Part shown: positions 26,154-33,139 of the stretch, piece by piece
Layout: each line of letters opens with the position of its first letter
Position numbering within the stretch: the stretch's first letter is position 1
DNA from: DATARH01 sp963712835
Lineage (GTDB): Bacteria > Pseudomonadota > Alphaproteobacteria > ATCC43930 > CGMCC-115725
Length of the DNA stretch: 64,000 bases
Assembly (NCBI GenBank): GCA_963712835.1
Contig: CAVQJJ010000006.1
Span: forward strand, 248,001 to 312,000
Reading direction: 5' to 3'
Notes under the pieces: generated by a model
What the model was told of the DNA's origin: nothing
Database searches by the model: none
Seen by the model: the letters and a program-made list of their open reading frames with translations, nothing else
Made by a program: the position numbers and the translations under genes

Positions 26154-26674
26154 CGCGCCGGCACCCTGACGCCGAGCGCCTGGAGGTTGGCGGCGGTGGC
26201 GTCGCTCAATTCGAGGCCGCGCTCGGCGGCGGCATGCGCCGCCCGGCGCGCCAGCTGCTCGAAGCCGTCAATGCGGCTGTCGAGGCTGAGGCGGGCGGAG
26301 CCGGCGCGCAGCTCCAGCTGCATCCAGCCGCTCTTGCGGTCGCGCCGGGTCGAGTAATAGGCGAGCTTCACGCGGTCGAGCTCGGCCCACGGGATGACCG
26401 CACGCCGCAAGCCGCTGGCGCGCAGCGCGGCATCGTCCATGTCGATCCCGGTGCCGTGGCGCAGCGCGGTGCGGATCGCGAAGGCGCCGAAGATCGCCGC
26501 GAAGCCGGCGAGGACCACCGTCGCGACATCGCCCAGCGACACGGTGGCGAGGATGAACAGGGTAGGCGCGAGCCCAGCCGCGCCGCGCAGGTAATCGCCA
26601 ACCATCGCCGAGGCGGGATAGGCGAAGTGGGCGGCGTTTTCCGGCAGGGCGCCGGCGGCGTCGAGCTGGGTCAT
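26150..26674 (-). CDS. Membrane protein with PH-like domain, hypothetical
   Basis: A 174-residue protein of unknown function. It has two hydrophobic segments near the N-terminus (APTLFILATVSLG and VVLAGFAAIFGAFAI), then a soluble part with IPWAELDRVKLAYYSTRRD and GWMQLELRAG that resembles a bacterial PH/bPH domain: a conserved tryptophan-containing strand followed by a basic loop. Start and stop codons overlap both neighbours (deacetylase-like upstream, ABC ATPase downstream), so it links the glycan genes and the importer in a single translationally coupled run. Confidence 0.65.
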   Translation of the reverse strand: MTQLDAAGALPENAAHFAYPASAMVGDYLRGAAGLAPTLFILATVSLGDVATVVLAGFAAIFGAFAIRTALRHGTGIDMDDAALRASGLRRAVIPWAELDRVKLAYYSTRRDRKSGWMQLELRAGSARLSLDSRIDGFEQLARRAAHAAAERGLELSDATAANLQALGVRVPAR

Positions 26675-27465
26675 GGCGCGAGCTCGCGAATATCGACCCA
26701 GAGCGCCGCCGGGTGCGTCGCAACGATCTCGCCGAGGCGGCCGAGAAACGCCTCGGTCGCGCGGTCCATCACCAAATGATGTGTCAGCAGCCCCACCGCG
26801 CCGCGCTTCCCCACGCGTTCCTCACGCAGCACGCCGGCTAGGCGGCCCAGCGCCAGCGCGTCGCCGACAAAGCCGCAACCGTGCCGCCAGTCGACGACGT
26901 CGAGATGAACATCGATGGCGGCGATCCCCCCCATGGTCCCCTGGGTCGGCATCGTTTTGCGCGGCGCGATCTGCGAGATCGCGACGAATTCCGCCTCCCC
27001 AAGGAGGGGTACGAAGCGGTCGGCGAAGCGGTTCCACGGCGGCACGAACACCCTGAGCGCCCGCTGGCCGAACAGCGCGCGAAGCTGCTTGCGGCCCTCG
27101 TCGAGCTCATCGGCGACCTCGACCGGGTGCCGTTCCGGCGGGTATTCGCTCTTCTTGCCTCCATGGGAGTTTTCTGCGGCGTGGTTGGCGTGGCACCAGC
27201 CGTGATGCAGCACCGTCACCTGCGGATAGCCGTCAAGCGCGGCGGCAAGCTCGCGCTTCGCATCCGCCGGGATCACCGCCAGCGCCAGCGGCGCGGGGCC
27301 GGCAAGCGCCAGCAGCCGGTCGAGCTGAGGGGTCGGGGCGACGGCGTCGTCGTCACGCCACCAAAGCTGCGCGACCAACCCGGCTTCCTCCCAACGATCC
27401 AGCTCATCGACCAGATCGACCCATTCGGCGCTTTTCGCCGCTGCGACGCGCGGCAGATAAGTCAT
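26671..27465 (-). CDS. Polysaccharide deacetylase-like protein
   Basis: A 264-residue NodB-like protein. LWWRDDDAVAPTPQL supplies the Asp pair of motif 1, HHGWCHANHA has the H-x3-H-type metal motif, and VFVPPWNRF is motif 3. NodB-fold enzymes remove N- or O-acetyl groups from glycans. The motifs are spaced as in a short cytoplasmic subfamily with no signal peptide, so it probably acts on a lipid- or nucleotide-linked sugar inside the cell. It sits downstream of four glycosyltransferase genes and overlaps the next gene by four bases. Confidence 0.75.
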   Translation of the reverse strand: MTYLPRVAAAKSAEWVDLVDELDRWEEAGLVAQLWWRDDDAVAPTPQLDRLLALAGPAPLALAVIPADAKRELAAALDGYPQVTVLHHGWCHANHAAENSHGGKKSEYPPERHPVEVADELDEGRKQLRALFGQRALRVFVPPWNRFADRFVPLLGEAEFVAISQIAPRKTMPTQGTMGGIAAIDVHLDVVDWRHGCGFVGDALALGRLAGVLREERVGKRGAVGLLTHHLVMDRATEAFLGRLGEIVATHPAALWVDIRELAP

Positions 27466-27514
27466 CGGCCGATGATACCGCCCAAAGCGCCAGCTAAAAA
27501 GCCTCGGAAGCGGA

Positions 27515-28756
27515 TCATTTTGCGAGCAGCCCGACGATCAGCGCCGTCGAACGGCGCGCGCCGTCGGTATCGAGCGCGATCGAGGCGGGTTCGGACGACG
27601 CGGCGCGCTCGATCGCGGCGGCGAGCGAGGCCGCGTCGAGCTCCCTTTCGCGCAGCAGCACCGCCGCGCCGCGCGCCGCCAGATGCTCGGCGCGGATGAG
27701 CTGCTCGGTCTCGCGTTCGGCGGCGAACGGCACCAGCACGGCCCTCGCTTTCGCGGCTAGAATGTCCAGCACCGTGTTGTAGCCGGCTTGGCTGACCGAG
27801 ACATGACAGGCGCGCAGCAGCGACGCGAAGTCGCGGCGGAAACGCTCGACGATGAGGCCGGGCGGCGCGGCGGCGCGAATCTCGGCGAGATCGGCATCGG
27901 AAAGCGCGGTGCCGGTGAGAATGCGCCAGGTTTTGGTCGGCAGGCACCCTCGCCTGCGGGCTTCGATCGCGGCCTGCATCAAGGCGCGGCCAGCCGCGCC
28001 GCCACCGCCAACGGAGATCAGGATGTCGTCGTCTTCATTCCCTCTCCGCCCATTGGGGGGAGAGGGTGCCCGAAGCTTTGCCGAGGGCGGGTGACGTGGG
28101 AATGCTCCGGCGCTTCCGGAATCCCCTGCCTCACCCCGGCCCTCTCCACCCCCGGGGGTGGAGAGGGAAACGGTAGCGACGTAACCGGTATAGTGCAGTC
28201 GGTCGGCGATTTCGGGCGCCGCCGGAAAGGCCGCGTCGAACGGGATGAAGCCGGGATCGCCATGCACCAGCACGGCGTCGAAATCACCCCGCACACGGGC
28301 GACGATGGCGGCAAGGCGTTCCGGATCGGCCCGTACGGTAGGAATGTCGCGCACCGAGCAGATGATCTTCGCGCCCGCGCCGCGGGCGGCGGCGATGAGC
28401 GGGTCGAGCTCGAAGCGGAAGGCGCGGCGCGCGAACGGGAAGCCCTCGATGACCACCGCGTCGGGCCGCGCGGTGTTGAACGCGCAGAGCAGCGCGGTGC
28501 GGCGCTGCTCGCGCAGCGCGTCGGTGACGAGCTCGCCCGCCGCGTCGACCAGCGCGAAACTCGCGTCGCGCGAGCGGATCGCCGGCAGTTGGACAATGTC
28601 GATGCCGCCGCCGCAGGTGATTTCGGGCAGCGGAGGCCCGCCTTGCACGAGGGTCACGGCGAGGCCGGCGTCGGCCAGCGCCTCGGCAATGCGCAACGAG
28701 CGCTGCAGATGGCCAATGCCGAGCAGGTACTGAACGTGGAAGAGGACGCTTGGCAT
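27515..28756 (-). CDS. Glycosyltransferase of the COG4671/MurG-like type, interrupted in frame by a palindromic repeat
   Basis: A 413-residue GT-B protein. The N-terminal domain has VLFHVQYLLGIGHLQRSLRIA and the C-terminal domain has DILISVGGGGAAGRAL and SVSQAGYNTVLDIL, matching the nucleotide-sugar site of family 28-like transferases. Residues of about 197-239 (28040-28167) are encoded by a copy of the palindromic element seen at 15517. They read as Pro/Gly/Arg-rich low complexity between LHYTGYVA and DDILIS, exactly at the interdomain hinge. The reading frame survives. A homologue, without the insert, is encoded at 31824-33053. Its start overlaps the stop of the phosphatase gene. Confidence 0.8.
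   Translation of the reverse strand: MPSVLFHVQYLLGIGHLQRSLRIAEALADAGLAVTLVQGGPPLPEITCGGGIDIVQLPAIRSRDASFALVDAAGELVTDALREQRRTALLCAFNTARPDAVVIEGFPFARRAFRFELDPLIAAARGAGAKIICSVRDIPTVRADPERLAAIVARVRGDFDAVLVHGDPGFIPFDAAFPAAPEIADRLHYTGYVATVSLSTPGGGEGRGEAGDSGSAGAFPRHPPSAKLRAPSPPNGRRGNEDDDILISVGGGGAAGRALMQAAIEARRRGCLPTKTWRILTGTALSDADLAEIRAAAPPGLIVERFRRDFASLLRACHVSVSQAGYNTVLDILAAKARAVLVPFAAERETEQLIRAEHLAARGAAVLLRERELDAASLAAAIERAASSEPASIALDTDGARRSTALIVGLLAK
28040..28167. repeat. Composite palindromic repeat element, copy B, inside a coding sequence
   Basis: About 128 bp with the same plan as copy A. The left end is CCCTCTCCGCCC with GGGGGGAGAGGG, the right end is CCCTCTCCACCC with GGGTGGAGAGGG, and the inner part contains GGAATCCCCTGCCTCACCC, close to the copy A inner sequence. 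It lies wholly within the glycosyltransferase gene and contains no stop in the gene's frame. Confidence 0.87.
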
Positions 28757-29328
28757 TAGCCGTTCAACGAAATGTTGAGGCGGTCGACGCTCGGCCGGCC
28801 GGCGGCGTCGAGGCGGAACAAATGCGCCGACGACCAGTCAAGGCGAAAAGGCGGCTTGCCAAGCATGTCCCAGCCGGTGGCGCGCGCGAAGACGGCGCGG
28901 ATGACGCCCTTGTGGGTGACCGCGGCGGTCGGCGCGCCTGAAGCGGCGATCTCGGCGAGTAGCGGCGCGACCCGCGCCTGCACCTCACGCGGGGTTTCGC
29001 CGCCGGGGGCGCGGAAATCGAAACCCTGCGCCTCCAGCTCGTCGATATCGGCGAAGGTCGAGCGCAGCTCGCGCAGCGTGTGCCCCTCCCACTCGCCCCA
29101 GGTCATTTCGGTCAGGCGATCATCGAGGTGCGGCTCGATGCCCAAGAGAGCGGCGGTTTCCCGCGCCCGGCCGAGCGGGCTCGACAGGAAACGATAGCCG
29201 GCGAGTTCGGGCGGCAAGCGCCAATCGGGGATCGCATCGCGGTCGAGCGGCGTGTCGCGCCGCCCCTGCAACCTGCCGTCGCGGTTCCACACCGTCGGCA
29301 TGTGGCGGATAAGCGCGAGGGTGGTCAC
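28756..29328 (-). CDS. Histidine phosphatase family protein
   Basis: A 190-residue phosphoglycerate-mutase-like phosphatase. The phospho-accepting motif is ALIRHMPTVWN (RHG replaced by RHM, common in this branch). The second Arg is in SSPLGRARETAAL and the second catalytic His in AAVTHKGVIRAV. These enzymes act on small phosphorylated metabolites such as sugar phosphates. It overlaps the GT4 gene by four bases upstream and shares a base with the next start, so it is a fixed member of the glycan gene run. Confidence 0.86.
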   Translation of the reverse strand: MTTLALIRHMPTVWNRDGRLQGRRDTPLDRDAIPDWRLPPELAGYRFLSSPLGRARETAALLGIEPHLDDRLTEMTWGEWEGHTLRELRSTFADIDELEAQGFDFRAPGGETPREVQARVAPLLAEIAASGAPTAAVTHKGVIRAVFARATGWDMLGKPPFRLDWSSAHLFRLDAAGRPSVDRLNISLNG

Positions 29329-30440
29329 GCCGCGTGCGCTCTCGTCAGCGCCGCGATGATGTCGCCGAGCCGCGCCGCGGCGGCCGGCAGATCGTGCTCG
29401 CGGCGCACCTTGTCGCGCGCCGCTTTACCCATCGTGGCACAGCGCGCGGGGTCGGCGATGAGGGCGCGCAGCGAAGCGGCGAAGGCCGCGTCATCGCCGG
29501 GCGGGGCGAGCAGGCCGGTGACGCCGTTAGCGACGATGTCACCGACCCCGCCGCTGGCGCCGGCGACGGCCGGCAGGCCGCTCGCCTGGGCTTCGAGCAG
29601 GGCCATGCCGAACGCCTCGTTGATCGCCGGCCAGACGAAAACATCGGCCGCCGCGAGGCGCGCGACGATCGCGGCTTCGTCGAGCGCGCCGGCATAGACG
29701 ACGCGGTCGCCGAGCGGCGCCAGCGCGGCGTGCACCTCGGCACGCGCCGGGCCGTCACCGATCACCTCAAGGGTCCAGTCGCGGTCGAGAACTCGCGCCA
29801 GCGCCGCGCCGAGCACGCAATAGGAGGCCAGCTTGTCGCCCGGCCGCATCATCGCGACGGTGATGAGGCGCGGCGGGCCCCCCCACCCCATCCCAAGGGG
29901 GGAGGAGGTTCTGTAGGCACTGGCATCGAGGAACGGGGCGAGCAAGACAAAGCGGTCAGGAGCGGCCAGCAGCGGCAGCACGCCCTCGCGGTCGGCGGTG
30001 TTGAGGCCGAGCACACGGTCGGCGCGGCGCAGCGCCGCCTCGACCGCGCGGTGGCCGATATCCCACGGGCCACCGGCGCGCTTCGCGGCGAACGACGCCT
30101 CGGCGACAACATAGGGGATGGCGAGCGCCGTCGACACCGCCGGACCGATCCAGTCGGGCGCCTTGTAATGGAGGTGGTAGGTGAGCCACAGGCCGGGCGC
30201 GGCGTCGGGCCGGGCGCGCCAGCGATCGATCAGCCGCTCGGCGGCCTGGCGGCCATGCGCGGCAAGCTTTTTCTGGCGGAACGCGCGGCCGATCGGGTCG
30301 AAGCTGCGCAGGTGCGAGGCCAGCACCGGTTCGTGCCCCGCGAGGCGCAGCGCCTCGATCAGCAGACGGGCGACCCGGCGGTCTCCCGACGGCGTCTCAT
30401 GGTCGGGCGGCTTCAACGGCGCGTAAAACGCGATGCGCAT
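29325..30440 (-). CDS. Glycosyltransferase family 4-like protein
   Basis: A 371-residue GT-B transferase. The N-terminus is MRIAFYAPLKPPDHETPSGD. The C-terminal donor domain contains LEVIGDGPARAEV, VFVWPAINEAFGMALLEAQA (the E-x7-E motif) and GLPAVAGASGGVGDIV. A G/C-homopolymer-rich stretch at 29876-29912 (about residues 177-188, SSPLGMGWGGP) interrupts an otherwise conserved join into the donor domain. Donor and acceptor are unknown. Confidence 0.84.
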   Translation of the reverse strand: MRIAFYAPLKPPDHETPSGDRRVARLLIEALRLAGHEPVLASHLRSFDPIGRAFRQKKLAAHGRQAAERLIDRWRARPDAAPGLWLTYHLHYKAPDWIGPAVSTALAIPYVVAEASFAAKRAGGPWDIGHRAVEAALRRADRVLGLNTADREGVLPLLAAPDRFVLLAPFLDASAYRTSSPLGMGWGGPPRLITVAMMRPGDKLASYCVLGAALARVLDRDWTLEVIGDGPARAEVHAALAPLGDRVVYAGALDEAAIVARLAAADVFVWPAINEAFGMALLEAQASGLPAVAGASGGVGDIVANGVTGLLAPPGDDAAFAASLRALIADPARCATMGKAARDKVRREHDLPAAAARLGDIIAALTRAHAA

Positions 30441-30465
30441 GGCTTACAATACAAGACCCTGTCGG

Positions 30466-31827
30466 TCATTCCGCCGCGCGAACCATTGCCGGCAGTTCCA
30501 GCCCGAACCATTCCGCAAGCTCGTCGGCGGAGCGATCGGCGTCGAACGCGGCGCGGACAAGCCGCTCGCCATCCTGGCCGAGCTGGCGGCGCAGCCGCGG
30601 GTCGGAGATCAGCCGCTCCAGCGCCGCGGCCAGCGCCGGCGGATCGCCGGGCGGGGCGAGAAGTCCCGTCTTAGCATGCTCGATCAGCTCGGGAATGCCG
30701 GAGAGCCGTGTCGCGACGCAGGCAAGGCCCTGGCTTTGGGCCTCTATCAGCACATTGGGCAAGCCGTCGCGGTCGCCGTCGGGCGCCACCTTGGCCGCCA
30801 GCACGAAGATGTCGGCGTCGCGATAGGCGGCCAGCACCTCGGGCTGCGAGCGTGCGCCGTGCCACTCGATGCGTTCGGCGAGGCCGAGCCGGGCTGCCCG
30901 CGCTTTCAGCTCGCCGGCGAGAGGGCCGCCACCGATATGCACAAAGCGCCAATAGAGGTTGCGCGGCAGCAGAGCCAAGGCCGCGAGCAGATCGTCATAA
31001 CCCTTTTTCGCCACGGCGCGACCGACCGACAAGATCACCACAAGTTGGGCTGGGTTACGGCCGTCGGCATTCAAGGCTCGACGCACCGCCGGCGAAAAGC
31101 GATCGAGCGCCAGACCGTGGTAGCACAGGCGCACCGCACCAGGCTCCGGAGCAAGCGCCGCGAGGTGCGCATGAGCCAGGGCAGTGCAGGTTACGGCCCA
31201 AGCGGCGTCCGCCAGCTTTTCCCGCTTCTCCCATTCGGGCGTGGTCCAGATGTCCTTGGCGTGCGCCGAAACGCTCCATTCGCGGCCGGCCATCATCGCC
31301 GCGTAGCGCGTCACCGAGGCCGGGGTGTGGAGGAAATGCGCGTGCAGCCAATCGATGTCCGGCGGCAGCTCGGCCGCGAGCACCAGCGCCTGGCCAAAGC
31401 GGCGCACGCGGTTGGGCGTCTTGTCGCGCAAGAGATCGGCGAGCCAGGTGTGCCGCGCCGCCTTGTAGCCGGGCAGGCGTCTCGCGGCACGCCAGCCGCG
31501 CCAGACGCGCAGCGGCTCCTGATAGAGGTATTCCGGCAAATAAAGCCGCTCGGCCGCGATCTCGGCATGCACCGGATGCGTCGTCTTGTCGGTCGGGTGA
31601 CGCAGGGAGACGATCAGTATCTTCAGGCCGCGCCGTTCGAGACCACGGATTTCCTCGGCAATAAAGGTCTCCGACAGGCGCGGATAGCCCTTGAGGACAA
31701 AGGCCACACGTCCCCCTGGGGCTACACGTCCCCCTGGGGCTACACGTCCCCCTGGGGCCACACGTCCCCCTGGGGCCACACGCCCCCCTGGGGCGACACG
31801 GCGCAGCCGCCGACGGTTCCCCCTCAT
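30466..31827 (-). CDS. Glycosyltransferase family 4 protein with VAPGGR tandem repeats at its N-terminus
   Basis: A 453-residue GT4. The catalytic body begins VAFVLKGYPRLSETFIAEEI, which is a normal start for this colanic-acid-type group. It continues with VSVGR-like ILSVGRAVAKKGYDDLL, and with DGLPNVLIEAQSQGL as the E-x7-E region. Ahead of the body lie MRGNRRRLRR and five exact VAPGGR repeats. The ATG at 31827 overlaps the upstream stop (ATGA), which supports it, so the repeats are translated unless an internal start is used. A longer frame (to 31881) is unlikely. Confidence 0.85.
   Translation of the reverse strand: MRGNRRRLRRVAPGGRVAPGGRVAPGGRVAPGGRVAPGGRVAFVLKGYPRLSETFIAEEIRGLERRGLKILIVSLRHPTDKTTHPVHAEIAAERLYLPEYLYQEPLRVWRGWRAARRLPGYKAARHTWLADLLRDKTPNRVRRFGQALVLAAELPPDIDWLHAHFLHTPASVTRYAAMMAGREWSVSAHAKDIWTTPEWEKREKLADAAWAVTCTALAHAHLAALAPEPGAVRLCYHGLALDRFSPAVRRALNADGRNPAQLVVILSVGRAVAKKGYDDLLAALALLPRNLYWRFVHIGGGPLAGELKARAARLGLAERIEWHGARSQPEVLAAYRDADIFVLAAKVAPDGDRDGLPNVLIEAQSQGLACVATRLSGIPELIEHAKTGLLAPPGDPPALAAALERLISDPRLRRQLGQDGERLVRAAFDADRSADELAEWFGLELPAMVRAAE
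31706..31795. repeat. Five tandem copies of an 18-bp unit in a glycosyltransferase gene
   Basis: Units begin at 31706, 31724, 31742, 31760 and 31778 on the plus strand, each close to ACACGTCCCCCTGGGGCT. Only the last position or one internal base differs. Each encodes VAPGGR on the minus strand. The unit length is a multiple of three, so copy-number change would lengthen or shorten the protein without shifting frame. Confidence 0.95.
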
Positions 31828-33053
31828 GCGTTGCGCCGCAGCTCGGCCGGAAAGCGTGTGTGGCGGCCGCGGTCGAGCCACTTGCCCGCCAGCTTGTTGA
31901 CGTTGGGCATGCCGTCGAGCAAGCCCGGCACGACCACCGAGGAGGGCGGCGCCTGCTGGGTCAACTGCAGCAGCGCGGCAGCCATGCGGGCGGGATCGCG
32001 CGCGCTGTCGTCGGACAGCATCGCGACAAGACCCAGTTCGGCGGCCCGGCGGGCGCGGATGTACTGTTCGAGGCGCGGCTCGGTGCGCGGCAGGATCAGC
32101 GCCGGTTTGTCGAACGACAAGATCTCGCAGAACGTGTTGTAGCCGCCCATCGCGACGACGCCCTTGGCGCGCGCCATCAAGGCTTCGAGCCGGGCGTCGA
32201 AGGTGATCGCCCGCACTTTCGACAGGCGCGCGGTGCGGGCATCGTAGGCGGTCTGGCGCTCGGGCAGCATGAACGGGCCGTAGACGATCAGCGCCGGCGG
32301 CAGCGGACCGGGGTCGTGCTCGTAGGCGGCGAGCACGTAATCGACCATGTCGTCGCCGTCGCCGCCGCCGCCCGCGGTCACCAGCAGAAAATCGCCGTCG
32401 GGCAGGCCGCGAATATCGACATTGGCGGCGGCAGCCTCACCGACCCGGCGGCGCAGATAACCGGTATAGACCATGCGGTGCCGCACGCTGCGCGGCAGGT
32501 CGATGCCCTCGAGCGGATCGCAAATCTGCGGCAGGCCATACACCCAGAGTTCGTCGTAATATTCGGCGAGCGCCGGCGCGACGTTCTTGCGCTCCCATTC
32601 GGTTTCGAGCGCCAGCGGATCGTCCATCACGTCGCGCAGGCCGAGGATCAAGGGGGTGCCGCGCTCGCGCAACAGATCGAGCGTCGGCCGCACCTCGCCG
32701 CGCAGCCCGAGCGGCTCCTTGTCGACGATGAAAAGGTCGGGATCGAAAATATCGGCCGTGTGATGGATGATCGAAGAGCGCATCGCCAACGTCTCTTCGA
32801 TGTCGATATGCAAGGAGAGTGACACGTATTCGCCGTTGCGCAGCTTGATTACGCCGGGAATACGCACAAAATCCACCCGCGACCGAAAATCGAAGCTGCC
32901 GATGATCGGCGATCCCGATAGGATCAGCACCGATACTGAAGCATGAGCTTCGACAAGCGAATGGGCAATCGCACGGCAACGCCGCAGATGACCAAGACCA
33001 AAACTGTCGTGGCTGTAGATCAGAACACGCTTGTGGTCGCGCCGTTGGGGCAT
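31824..33053 (-). CDS. Predicted glycosyltransferase, COG4671-like
   Basis: A 409-residue GT-B protein. The opening RVLIYSHDSFGLGHLRRCRA is the hallmark of the COG4671 group. The donor domain has FLLVTAGGGGDGDDMVDYVL and VVAMGGYNTFCEILSFDKPA. The first AxxGGYNT block corresponds to the nucleotide-sugar site of MurG. ATG 33053 has the excellent ribosome-binding site AAAGGAGG; a frame extension to 33170 runs into the divergent promoter region. It is the first gene of the minus-strand glycan run and is divergent from the unusual ABC exporter, with 86 bp between starts. Confidence 0.85.
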   Translation of the reverse strand: MPQRRDHKRVLIYSHDSFGLGHLRRCRAIAHSLVEAHASVSVLILSGSPIIGSFDFRSRVDFVRIPGVIKLRNGEYVSLSLHIDIEETLAMRSSIIHHTADIFDPDLFIVDKEPLGLRGEVRPTLDLLRERGTPLILGLRDVMDDPLALETEWERKNVAPALAEYYDELWVYGLPQICDPLEGIDLPRSVRHRMVYTGYLRRRVGEAAAANVDIRGLPDGDFLLVTAGGGGDGDDMVDYVLAAYEHDPGPLPPALIVYGPFMLPERQTAYDARTARLSKVRAITFDARLEALMARAKGVVAMGGYNTFCEILSFDKPALILPRTEPRLEQYIRARRAAELGLVAMLSDDSARDPARMAAALLQLTQQAPPSSVVVPGLLDGMPNVNKLAGKWLDRGRHTRFPAELRRNA

Positions 33054-33139
33054 GCGGCGCCTCCTTTGCTGTCGACCGCGCGCACTATTACACGGGCGTG
33101 CTGGACGTGCGAAATGCTCTTTTATGGCGAGAAGCGGCG

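Noticed and set aside
24315..26357. A 680-codon plus-strand frame opposite the fused ABC ATPase
   Set aside because: Same cause: third-position GC bias keeps the complementary frame open. Its composition is that of a shadow and the real ATPase motifs lie on the other strand.
31706..31795. CRISPR-like regular repeat
   Set aside because: The 18-bp units are directly abutting with no spacers, and they lie inside a coding gene.
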